NCBI GenBank assembly: GCA_946414395.1 | Contig: CAMKOE010000004.1 | Span: 1-64,000, forward strand | Length of the DNA stretch: 64,000 nucleotides | Origin: an uncultured Porphyromonadaceae bacterium | GTDB lineage: Bacteria; Bacteroidota; Bacteroidia; Bacteroidales; Muribaculaceae | Direction: 5' to 3' | In this document: piece by piece, positions 1 through 6,926 of the stretch | Numbering within the stretch: position 1 is the first letter of the stretch | Layout: every line of letters begins with the position of its first letter | Notes under the pieces: generated by a model | Told to the model about the DNA's origin: nothing | What the model saw: the letters and a program-made list of their open reading frames with translations, nothing else | The model's database searches: none | Made by a program: the position numbers and the translations under genes

Positions 1-68
1 AGAACAAAATGAAAATCGGAGTTTTTCATTTTTTATGTCGCGACGCCGCCTGATTTCTTTAAAATGAG

Positions 69-76
69 TAACTTTG
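69..76 (+). promoter_or_regulatory. -7 promoter element of ybaK-aroC operon
   Basis: TAACTTTG matches the Bacteroidetes -7 consensus TAnnTTTG. No good -33 TTTG is visible at the usual 19-21 base spacing, so this is a partial promoter. It would place transcription start near base 83, upstream of the ATG at 104 but downstream of an in-frame ATG at 74, which argues against the earlier start. Confidence 0.5.
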
Positions 77-103
77 CGGCACAAAGTCCCAAAAAAAGAA
101 AAA

Positions 104-595
104 ATGAAGAAGATAGCCAAGACCAACGCTGCCAGACTGCTTGACGCCGCCGGCATACAGTATGAACTCATCCCCTATGAGGTGGATGAGAACGACCTGG
201 GTGCCGGCCATGTCGCCGACCTGCTGGGCGAGAACGTTGATCAAGTGTTCAAGACGCTGGTGCTGCAGGGCGACAAGACGGGCCATCTAGTGTGTGTCAT
301 CCCTGGGGCCGAGGAGGTGGACCTCAAGAAGGCCGCCAAGGTGTCGGGCAACAAAAAGGTGGACTTGATTCCGATGAAGGAACTGCTGGCCACGACGGGT
401 TACATTCGTGGCGGTTGCTCTCCAGTGGGCATGAAGAAGCCGTTCCCGACCTACATCGATGAGACTTGCATCCTGTTTGACTACATCTTTGTGAGCGCTG
501 GGGTGAGAGGCATGCAGTTCAAAATCAATCCGCAGGCGTTGACCGAATTTGTCGAGGCCGAGGTCGTTGACTTAATTGCCGAAAAGACCGAATGA
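104..595 (+). CDS. ybaK: Cys-tRNA(Pro)/aminoacyl-tRNA deacylase, YbaK/EbsC family
   Basis: This is a 163-residue cytosolic editing enzyme. The YbaK family hydrolyses misacylated Cys-tRNA(Pro) after release from prolyl-tRNA synthetase. The family hallmark GGCSPVGMKK lies at residues 103-112, and the conserved Lys of VFKT is at residue 50. Length is normal for a stand-alone YbaK. An in-frame ATG exists at base 74, but the -7 box at 69-76 puts transcription start after it, so ATG 104 is chosen. The stop overlaps the aroC start (ATGA), so the two genes are translationally coupled. Confidence 0.93.
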   Translation: MKKIAKTNAARLLDAAGIQYELIPYEVDENDLGAGHVADLLGENVDQVFKTLVLQGDKTGHLVCVIPGAEEVDLKKAAKVSGNKKVDLIPMKELLATTGYIRGGCSPVGMKKPFPTYIDETCILFDYIFVSAGVRGMQFKINPQALTEFVEAEVVDLIAEKTE

Positions 596-1602
596 ACATG
601 ATAGGCAAGATATTAACACTCACTACCTTTGGTGAGTCGCACGGACCCGCGATGGGTGGCGTGATGGATGGTGTGCCCGCCGGTGTGGACATTGATCTGG
701 AGGCGTTGCAGCGCTTTGTGGACCGCCGCCGCACGGGACAGTCGGCATGCAGCAGCACCCGTGATGAGCGGGATAGGGTAGAGGTGCTCTCCGGAATCTG
801 GCAAGGAAAGACCTTGGGAACCCCCATCGGCTTCATCGTTCGCAATACTGACGCCCGTAGTGGTGACTATGAGGATATTGCCCGCTGTTACCGCCCCAAC
901 CATGCTGATTACACATGGCAGGCCAAGTATGGCATCCGCGACCCGCGAGGAGGCGGACGTGCCTCGGCCCGCGAGACCGTTGCCCGTGTCGTGGCTGGCG
1001 GCATTGCCATGCAGGTGCTGGATAAGTTGGGCATCATCATCGAGTCTGCGATCAAGCAGGTGGGCCCATGCGTTGTCGAGACTGCCGCCGACGTGGAGCC
1101 TTTGGCCGCCGAGGCCGCCCGCTGTGGTGATACTCTGGGGGGCGTCGTCGCTTGCACGGTCAAGGGAGTTCCCGCTGGGCTGGGAGAACCTGTCTATGGC
1201 AAGTTGCATGCCCAGTTGGCATCTGCCATGATGAGCATCCCGTCGGTGCATGGGTTTGACTACGGTGATGGATTTGACATGGCCGCTAAGCGTGGTAGCG
1301 AGGTGATGGACGTGTTTGAAAAAAGGGAGGACGGCACAATCGGCACACGGTCCAACCACAGCGGTGGCATCCAGGGTGGCATCAGCAACGGTGAGGATAT
1401 CACCATGCGCATCGCCTTCAAGCCCGTGCCCACACTCATGCGTCCTGTACCCACGGTTGACCGTGAGGGTAACCCCGTGACGCTGCAGCCCCGAGGCCGT
1501 CATGATGCGTGTGTATTGCCCCGGGTCCTGCCCATTGTCGAGTCGATGGCAGCCCTTGTGATTTTAGATAATTATTTGATTAAGAAAACCAATGTGCTCT
1601 GA
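592..1602 (+). CDS. aroC: Chorismate synthase
   Basis: Chorismate synthase performs the last shikimate-pathway step, converting 5-enolpyruvylshikimate-3-phosphate to chorismate with reduced FMN as cofactor. Family motifs are all present: GESHGPAMGGVMDG near the N-terminus, GGGRASARETVARV mid-protein, SGGIQGGISNGEDI, and RGRHDACVLPRV near the C-terminus. At 336 residues it is slightly shorter than the usual 350-390 but complete at both ends. The start overlaps the ybaK stop; an ATG two codons later (base 598) is equally possible. The 3' end overlaps the next gene by 11 bases, so the three genes form one operon. Confidence 0.97.
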   Translation: MNMIGKILTLTTFGESHGPAMGGVMDGVPAGVDIDLEALQRFVDRRRTGQSACSSTRDERDRVEVLSGIWQGKTLGTPIGFIVRNTDARSGDYEDIARCYRPNHADYTWQAKYGIRDPRGGGRASARETVARVVAGGIAMQVLDKLGIIIESAIKQVGPCVVETAADVEPLAAEAARCGDTLGGVVACTVKGVPAGLGEPVYGKLHAQLASAMMSIPSVHGFDYGDGFDMAAKRGSEVMDVFEKREDGTIGTRSNHSGGIQGGISNGEDITMRIAFKPVPTLMRPVPTVDREGNPVTLQPRGRHDACVLPRVLPIVESMAALVILDNYLIKKTNVL

Positions 1603-2341
1603 CAATAACAAAAAGGAATTTTTCAAGGATTACTACCTCGCTGCCGGCGAGTGCAACCCCCAGGGCGAAATGCCCTTAACGCTGTTGATGACCCGCATCA
1701 TCGAGGTGGCTACCCTGCATGCCAACTCTTGGGGAGTGGGTTATGCCCGCCTCATCCAGGACAACCACGTGTGGGTGCTATCGCGGGTTACCATCGAGGT
1801 TACACGTTTTCCCCGTGTCAACGAGTACTACCGCCTCACCACCTGGATCGAGGACTATAACCGCCACTTCTCGCAGCGCAACATGCGGCTGGACGATGCC
1901 GACGGCAATACGCTGGGATATATGCGCACCATCTGGATGGTCATTGACCTCAGTAGCCGTGCCAGCGTCGATATTTCCCAATTGAGTTACATCCGCGAGA
2001 ATATTTCCGACCTGCCGTGCCCCATCGAGCCGATGAGCCGTCTGCGCCCCATTGCCGAGGGGCATGCTGTGGATTATACCTTCGGCTACATGGATTGTGA
2101 CTTCAACCGCCACGTCAACACCGTGCGCTACCTGTCACACCTGATGAATCTCTTCGACATGGACTGCTATGACAATTACTTCATCCACCGCATGGAGATT
2201 TCCTTCATCAAGGAAACCCATTACGGCGAGACCTGCCAGTTCATCATCGACGATGGCGACCCGATGGATTCGCACATGAGTGTCACCGACATTGATGGCA
2301 ATGACCATGTGCGCGCCCGCTTCCGTTGGCAAGAACGCTAA
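1592..2341 (+). CDS. Acyl-ACP thioesterase (double hot-dog)
   Basis: This 249-residue protein resembles bacterial acyl-ACP thioesterases, which release free fatty acids from acyl carrier protein in the cytosol. The length fits two tandem hot-dog domains. The second domain begins with DCDFNRHVNTVRYL, matching the family DxNxHVNNxxY signature with the catalytic Asn and His. It overlaps aroC by 11 bases in a different frame and ends just before the convergent yigZ. Nothing ties it directly to the ACP system 35 kb away; it is more likely general lipid metabolism. The exact chain-length preference cannot be read from the sequence. Confidence 0.88.
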   Translation: MCSDNNKKEFFKDYYLAAGECNPQGEMPLTLLMTRIIEVATLHANSWGVGYARLIQDNHVWVLSRVTIEVTRFPRVNEYYRLTTWIEDYNRHFSQRNMRLDDADGNTLGYMRTIWMVIDLSSRASVDISQLSYIRENISDLPCPIEPMSRLRPIAEGHAVDYTFGYMDCDFNRHVNTVRYLSHLMNLFDMDCYDNYFIHRMEISFIKETHYGETCQFIIDDGDPMDSHMSVTDIDGNDHVRARFRWQER

Positions 2342-2403
2342 TGGGAGAAAACGGCTCTAAACTATGTGTCCTGAAGGAAGAAAGTCCTCTTGTGTGAAAA
2401 TGG

Positions 2404-3000
2404 TCAGTCGATAATGCTTGTGCCGTCGATGGAGGCAAACTGCTCGCGCAGTCCCGGCACCTTGTCGGCATCGGCCTCGATGGTCATCGAGCACACGTTG
2501 TCAAAGGCCTGCTCAATCACCCGCAGGTCGCTCTTTTTCACGACTTTCATCACGTCGTTCATGCTCAAGTAGGGGAAGGTGAACGACAGCCGTGCCTGCT
2601 CGTGGCACTCGAGTATCTCGCCAGCCTCGATGGCTAGTCGGGCCGCTTCGCGATAGGCCACAATGAGCCCCGATGTGCCCAACTTGATACCGCCAAAGTA
2701 GCGGATCACCACAATCACGATGTTGGTCAGTTCAAATGAGTTGATTTGGCCCAGGATGGGTTTGCCGGCAGTGCCGCTAGGCTCGCCGTTGTCGCTGCTC
2801 AGGTACTCGCTGCGCTCGGTGCCAATCATGTAGGCCCAGCAGCAGTGACGGGCGTCATGATACTCGTTGGCATAACGCTTGATGACGGCACGGGCCTCGT
2901 CGGCGCTTGACACGGGCTCGGCAAACGCAAGGAAGCGGGACATCTTCTCGCGATAGATGCCCTGCGACACGCCCTTCACTGTCTTGTAGAAATCACTCAT
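2404..3000 (-). CDS. yigZ: YigZ/IMPACT family protein
   Basis: This is a 199-residue member of the conserved IMPACT/YigZ family, whose eukaryotic relatives modulate translation control; the bacterial role is not settled. The hallmark IRYFGGIKLGTSGLIVAYR is present mid-protein, as is DGEPSGTAGKP-like sequence (here NGEPSGTAGKP), followed by the C-terminal ferredoxin-like domain. An in-frame ATG lies at base 3024, but the promoter at 3022-3053 overlaps it, so the start at base 3000 (MSDFYKTV) is preferred. It is a monocistronic unit converging on the thioesterase gene. Confidence 0.93.
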   Translation of the reverse strand: MSDFYKTVKGVSQGIYREKMSRFLAFAEPVSSADEARAVIKRYANEYHDARHCCWAYMIGTERSEYLSSDNGEPSGTAGKPILGQINSFELTNIVIVVIRYFGGIKLGTSGLIVAYREAARLAIEAGEILECHEQARLSFTFPYLSMNDVMKVVKKSDLRVIEQAFDNVCSMTIEADADKVPGLREQFASIDGTSIID

Positions 3001-3021
3001 ATTGTTGGTCGGCTGGTGCGG

Positions 3022-3053
3022 CAAAGGTACTCAAAATCCCCAATATGGCAAAA
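3022..3053 (-). promoter_or_regulatory. Promoter of yigZ
   Basis: On the minus strand a TTTTG -33 element (complement of 3049-3053) is followed after 19 bases by TACCTTTG (complement of 3022-3029), a full match to the Bacteroidetes -7 consensus. Transcription would start near base 3015, which rules out the longer yigZ start. Confidence 0.75.
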
Positions 3054-3090
3054 ATTGTCCCTATCAGGAGACTGTCGCGCGTCGCTACCG

Positions 3091-4275
3091 TTAGAATCCC
3101 AATTTCTTGCGCACGTCTTTCTTGACGGCATCCTTGTTGAGGAAGATGTAGGTGGTATTCAGTGCGATGTAGGCCTTGGACATGTACCAGATGCCCTGAT
3201 AATCGCCCGTCTTGCCCCATGAATTCTTCACCATGTAGTACTCGCGGCCGTTCTGATCACGGGCGATGCCGTAGATCACCATCACGTGGTCATAGGTCGA
3301 TTGCCAGTTGTCGAAGCGTTCCTGGCGCAACTGCTGGGTGGGCACCAGTTCGGGTGTCTGGGCGCCGAGCCGTTTCAGCGATTCGGCTTTCTCGGCCTTG
3401 GTGAGTTTCAGCCAGCGGGCGGCATCACTGCCCGTCAGGTCATCGGCATGCTCGATGTCGGCGGCGATGCCCAGTCCCGTGCGGGTGAATCCGTCCTCGC
3501 TCACGTCACCGCCCCAGCACACGGTGTAGCCCTGCTTGAGTGCCTCGTCGATGGTTGCCATCATCTCGTCGAGGGTGACGTTCCAACTGGGGCGTGGGCG
3601 CCACTTGTATGGGGCCTCGATGACAAATTGCTCATAAAACGGGTGATGGGTGAAACTCGTGATGCTCACGTAGTCGTTCTTGTTGATGCCCAGCGCCTTG
3701 GCAAAACTCTGCGGTGTGTATTGCTTGCCCTGATAGGTGAACGTCTCGGGACACTGACCCAGGTAGGCGTCGAGGATGCCCTGCAAGCCCACCTTCCACT
3801 GGGTGGTCAACTTGGTGCTGTTACCCTTGGCGATGGATTCCACATAGGGCTCCAGTGTGGCGAAAAACTCGGTGAAGTTGGCCAGCGTGTCGCCAATCAT
3901 CGAGCCGGGGCGCGCCATGGCCTCCTCGGGGCAGATGCCGTGACGGTTGATGACTTCCAGAACATCGTCGGCCGAACCTCCCTCCGAGAAACGGCTATAG
4001 CCGTGCATCCTCACGTGGTACTCAGCACAATCGACATAGTCCTTGCTGGCCACAAACATCTCACTCAGGTCATACACCTTGCCTGTCGTGCGTAGCAGTT
4101 CGGCCTCGATAAAGCCAATTGTGGCATAGGACCAGCACGTGCCGCTACGGTTCTGGTTCTTCACCGGCGTAATGGGGTTTTCCAGCACGGTCTTGAATAA
4201 GATATCCTCACTCGCTTGGCTCGTGAACGTATAGCCAAAGCACATCAGCATCAAGCAGATAATAGTCTTTCTCAT
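3091..4275 (-). CDS. Secreted C1B papain-like cysteine peptidase (bleomycin hydrolase/aminopeptidase C type)
   Basis: This 394-residue peptidase starts with a signal peptide (MRKTIICLMLMCFGYTFTSQA), so it acts in the periplasm or outside the cell, unlike cytosolic bleomycin hydrolases. The catalytic triad is visible: Cys47 in NRSGTCWSYA, His330 in YDHVMVIYG and Asn351 in VKNSWGKTGDY. Gln41, at the oxyanion position, is in VKNQN. Length is a little short of the 450 residues typical of PepC/bleomycin hydrolase. It is transcribed alone from a clear promoter at 4300-4331. Related secreted C1B proteases are common in Bacteroidales; the substrate is unknown. Confidence 0.9.
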   Translation of the reverse strand: MRKTIICLMLMCFGYTFTSQASEDILFKTVLENPITPVKNQNRSGTCWSYATIGFIEAELLRTTGKVYDLSEMFVASKDYVDCAEYHVRMHGYSRFSEGGSADDVLEVINRHGICPEEAMARPGSMIGDTLANFTEFFATLEPYVESIAKGNSTKLTTQWKVGLQGILDAYLGQCPETFTYQGKQYTPQSFAKALGINKNDYVSITSFTHHPFYEQFVIEAPYKWRPRPSWNVTLDEMMATIDEALKQGYTVCWGGDVSEDGFTRTGLGIAADIEHADDLTGSDAARWLKLTKAEKAESLKRLGAQTPELVPTQQLRQERFDNWQSTYDHVMVIYGIARDQNGREYYMVKNSWGKTGDYQGIWYMSKAYIALNTTYIFLNKDAVKKDVRKKLGF

Positions 4276-4299
4276 TATATATCACGTTTATGTTGTTCG

Positions 4300-4331
4300 C
4301 AAATATACAATAGATATCCCAGTCAACCAAA
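4300..4331 (-). promoter_or_regulatory. Promoter of C1B peptidase gene
   Basis: On the minus strand TTTG (complement of 4328-4331), a 20-base spacer and TATATTTG (complement of 4300-4307) match the -33/-7 Bacteroidetes promoter. The predicted 5' leader is about 20 bases. Confidence 0.75.
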
Positions 4332-4660
4332 TTTTCCAGAGCCTCCTGCCGTGATTTTCATCTTTGTTTTACTGATTGAGAAAGATTTACTCAAATCACC
4401 GAAATCTAAAAGAAAGTGATGTCTTGGGCGTAATGATCGCTATCCTTGCCCGCTGATTTTAATAGTTGACTACCTATAATGAAGAATGAACTCTAAGGTA
4501 TAAATCGACATGAAGCATCAAGCGATATCCATACAAAAAGTGTTGCTACACATATACTTATTGGACCATTCGAAAACCAATTTAAAAAGATGAGGCCCTT
4601 CGTGGTTCAGGTAATTTCTTCAAGGAAACACCGTCTCTATTTCGTCTATAAGTTTCCTTA
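4332..4660. other. Intergenic stretch without recognisable gene
   Basis: This stretch of about 330 bases between the peptidase promoter and the tRNA terminator has no convincing gene. One 27-codon frame (4510-4593, plus strand) begins with ATG but has no promoter-like box or recognisable product. I see no structured RNA by eye. Confidence 0.5.
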
Positions 4661-4697
4661 AAAAGAACGGTAACACGTTGCTCAACAACGTGTTACC
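4661..4697 (-). terminator. Rho-independent terminator of tRNA-Ser
   Basis: A perfect 12-bp stem (GGTAACACGTTG with its complement, 4669-4697) encloses a 5-base loop. On the minus strand it is followed by TTCTTTTT. It lies about 10 bases past the 3' end of the tRNA-Ser gene. Confidence 0.88.
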
Positions 4698-4707
4698 ATA
4701 CCAAAGG

Positions 4708-4794
4708 CGGAGAGGACAAGATTCGAACTTGCGGTAGAGTTACCCCTACGGCAGTTTAGCAAACTGCTGGTTTCAGCCACTCACCCACCTCTCC
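4708..4794 (-). tRNA. tRNA-Ser(GCU)
   Basis: An 87-base minus-strand tRNA. The acceptor stem GGAGAGG pairs with CCTCTCC; the anticodon stem-loop GCAGT-TTGCTAA-ACTGC presents anticodon GCT, which reads AGC/AGU serine codons. A long variable arm (CGTAGGGGTAACTCTACCG region) and the T-arm GTTCGAATC fit a class II serine tRNA. CCA is not encoded. It has its own promoter and terminator. Confidence 0.96.
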
Positions 4795-4827
4795 GGGAGC
4801 CAACTGAAGTATTTTCATTAGCGAGTG

Positions 4828-4858
4828 CAAAGGTACTGCTTTTTTTTATATCTGCAAG
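4828..4858 (-). promoter_or_regulatory. Promoter of tRNA-Ser
   Basis: On the minus strand TACCTTTG (complement of 4828-4835) is a full -7 match, preceded by CTTG (complement of 4855-4858) at a 19-base spacing as a one-mismatch -33. Transcription start would fall about 25-30 bases before the mature tRNA. Confidence 0.65.
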
Positions 4859-4949
4859 TGTTTTTGCGGTTTTTTTTCAAAAAAATATTGTGAGCATAAT
4901 GCAAATCCCTTTTTTCTTGACTTTTAGCAGTCTCTATTACAAATTTTTG

Positions 4950-4957
4950 TATCTTTG
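4950..4957 (+). promoter_or_regulatory. -7 element upstream of ATP-grasp gene
   Basis: TATCTTTG matches the -7 consensus 55 bases before the ATG at 5012. The -33 region (TTTTAG, about 22 bases upstream) is only a weak match. Confidence 0.5.
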
Positions 4958-5011
4958 CACCTCGTTAAGAACGGGCAAACATGCCTGTAATCATTTTTTA
5001 AAGTCAATTTT

Positions 5012-5881
5012 ATGGCAGATATCACAATAGCGGGCGTAATGCGCGCTGGGGCATACTCGCCCAACCATATTGGAAATGACACGGCTATCTTTAATCTGGT
5101 GGCCGAGCAACTGCGCAAGCGTGGTTGTCAAGTCAATGTTTATAGTGAGGAGCAATTCAACAAGCAGGAAATCGAGGAGCCTGTAGTGCTGGCCATGTGC
5201 CGCGAGCGCGAGAGCATCGCCAAGTTGCAGCGCCTCGAGGACGAGGGTAAACTGGTAATCAACTCGGGTTACGGTATCGAGAATTGCACGCGGGAGCGCA
5301 TGACGCGCATCCTGTTGGGAAACGGCATCCCTTATCCTGAGAGCCTGATTGTGAACACCAACGAGAACATCAAGTCGCAGTTGAAGAAGGCTGGTTTCAA
5401 GTCCTGCTGGATCAAGCGTGGTGACTTCCACGCGATGCACAAGGAGGACGTCAGTTACGTGCGCCATCCCGAGGAGGCTCAGGAAGTGTTGCAGGAGTAC
5501 TTCTACCGCGGCATCACGCGTGCCGTGATCAATGTGCACCTGGTGGGCGACTTGGTGAAGTTCTATGGTGTGAAGGGTTCCCAGTTCTTCTATTGGTTCT
5601 ACCCCTTTGACGAGGGCCACAGCAAGTATGGCTGGGAAGAGGTGAACGGCCATAGCCAGGGCATCGATATCGACCTCAAGGAGTTGAAGGACATCTGCTC
5701 GCGTGCTGCCGAGGAACTGAATGTGGTCATCTATGGTGGTGATTGCATCGTGGATCCCGATGGCACCATCCGCATCATCGACTTCAATGACTGGCCCAGT
5801 TTCGCTCCGTGCCGCAATGAGTCGGCTCCCCATATTGCTAAGGCTGTTCTGGCGATGGCCAAGGCTCATCTGGGTCTGTGA
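5012..5881 (+). CDS. ATP-grasp domain protein (RimK-like), function unknown
   Basis: This 289-residue cytosolic protein looks like an ATP-grasp ligase. The N-terminal third is a Rossmann-like preATP-grasp domain. WIKRGDFHAMHKED resembles the ATP-binding lysine segment, and the C-terminal GGDCIVDPDGTIRIIDFNDW fits the metal-binding Asp/Asn segment. ATP-grasp enzymes form amide or thioester bonds through acyl-phosphate intermediates. The acid and amine here are not identifiable. The next gene, 43 bases downstream, is a CDP-alcohol phosphatidyltransferase, so the pair may build or decorate a phospholipid head group; this is inference from neighbourhood only. Confidence 0.75.
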   Translation: MADITIAGVMRAGAYSPNHIGNDTAIFNLVAEQLRKRGCQVNVYSEEQFNKQEIEEPVVLAMCRERESIAKLQRLEDEGKLVINSGYGIENCTRERMTRILLGNGIPYPESLIVNTNENIKSQLKKAGFKSCWIKRGDFHAMHKEDVSYVRHPEEAQEVLQEYFYRGITRAVINVHLVGDLVKFYGVKGSQFFYWFYPFDEGHSKYGWEEVNGHSQGIDIDLKELKDICSRAAEELNVVIYGGDCIVDPDGTIRIIDFNDWPSFAPCRNESAPHIAKAVLAMAKAHLGL

Positions 5882-5924
5882 GTATCATATTTATATAGGA
5901 ATAATCATCATAAATGCACACGAC

Positions 5925-6878
5925 ATGACATTAAAAGAAGAATATCAGGCATCGCTCAAGTCGATGGATACCGAGGAGTGGTTTGACTTGCATTTTCATC
6001 GTCCACTGGGTTTCCTGTGGGCAAAGTTTTTTGCCAAATTGGGTGTGTCCCCCAATGCCATCACTATCGCCAGCATTTTTATGGGCGTTTTTGGTGGCAT
6101 CCTGCTCTATTTTGGACAGCCCGACTTGGCTTGGCTCAATTGGCTGGGCATGCTGCTCATCACGTGGGCCGACACCTTTGACAGTGCCGATGGCCAGTTG
6201 GCTCGCTTGACGCAGCAATATTCCCGCATGGGCCGCATCCTGGATGGCGTGAGCGGTGACTTCTGGTTTGCCGCGATTACATTTGCGCTGGTGTTCAGGG
6301 AACTGGACTTTGGCGACAGCCTGTTGGGAGAATACTTTTATAATAATGAGTGGCAGATATGGACCCTGGCTGTCCTGTCGGGTGTGAGCCATGCCCTGCA
6401 GGCCGCGATAGCCGACTATTATCGTCAGTTCCACCTCTTCTTCCTCAAGGGAGAGCAGGGTAGCGAACTGGATAGTGCGGCCAAACTCAGCGAGCAGTAT
6501 CACCAGTTGGAGTGGGGTGCTAATTTCTGGAGCAAGATGCCGCTGTTTTTCTACCGTGCCTACACGGCCAACCAGGAGCGCATGACTCCCCACATGCAAC
6601 GCCTGCGCTCTGCCTTGATCAAGCGATATGGCGAGAATGGAGTTCCCACTATGGAGTTCCGCAGTTACTTCCGCCAGTTGAGCCTGCCGCTGATGAAGTA
6701 CACCAATATTCTAACCTTCAACACGCGCATCATCGTCTGCTTCATCATGGTGCTCATCAACATGCCGTGGTTGTACTTTGCCTTTGAGGTGGTAATCCTC
6801 AATATCCTGTTGATCTACATGATATTGCGTCATGAGGGCATCTGCAAGAAGGCACTCAAGCACCTCGAGCAACAGTAA
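5925..6878 (+). CDS. CDP-alcohol phosphatidyltransferase family membrane protein
   Basis: This 317-residue multi-pass membrane protein belongs to the family that moves a phospho-alcohol or phosphatidyl group from a CDP carrier. The signature Dx2DGx2ARx8Gx3D is present: Asp86, Asp89-Gly90, Ala93-Arg94, Gly103 and Asp107. The fourth catalytic Asp, expected at residue 111, is Gly; an Asp follows at 112 (DGVSGD). Hydrophobic segments lie around residues 45-80, 115-150 and near the C-terminus. ATG 5925 is the natural start; longer readings run into the upstream gene. It probably forms an operon with the ATP-grasp gene. With ino1 and an NTP transferase nearby, an inositol-phosphate acceptor is possible but unproven. 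Confidence 0.85.
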   Translation: MTLKEEYQASLKSMDTEEWFDLHFHRPLGFLWAKFFAKLGVSPNAITIASIFMGVFGGILLYFGQPDLAWLNWLGMLLITWADTFDSADGQLARLTQQYSRMGRILDGVSGDFWFAAITFALVFRELDFGDSLLGEYFYNNEWQIWTLAVLSGVSHALQAAIADYYRQFHLFFLKGEQGSELDSAAKLSEQYHQLEWGANFWSKMPLFFYRAYTANQERMTPHMQRLRSALIKRYGENGVPTMEFRSYFRQLSLPLMKYTNILTFNTRIIVCFIMVLINMPWLYFAFEVVILNILLIYMILRHEGICKKALKHLEQQ

Positions 6879-6926
6879 CCGAATATAAATCAATACATTA
6901 ATATTTAACCCATAAACAGTAACAAG

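Noticed and set aside
1592-2341. Acyl-ACP thioesterase as part of the capsule acyl system
   Set aside because: It lies over 33 kb away in an operon with aroC and ybaK and has the domain structure of general fatty acid thioesterases.
4510-4593. 27-codon frame in the intergenic region beside tRNA-Ser
   Set aside because: No promoter, no recognisable peptide features and no coding bias visible; chance ORFs of this size are common.
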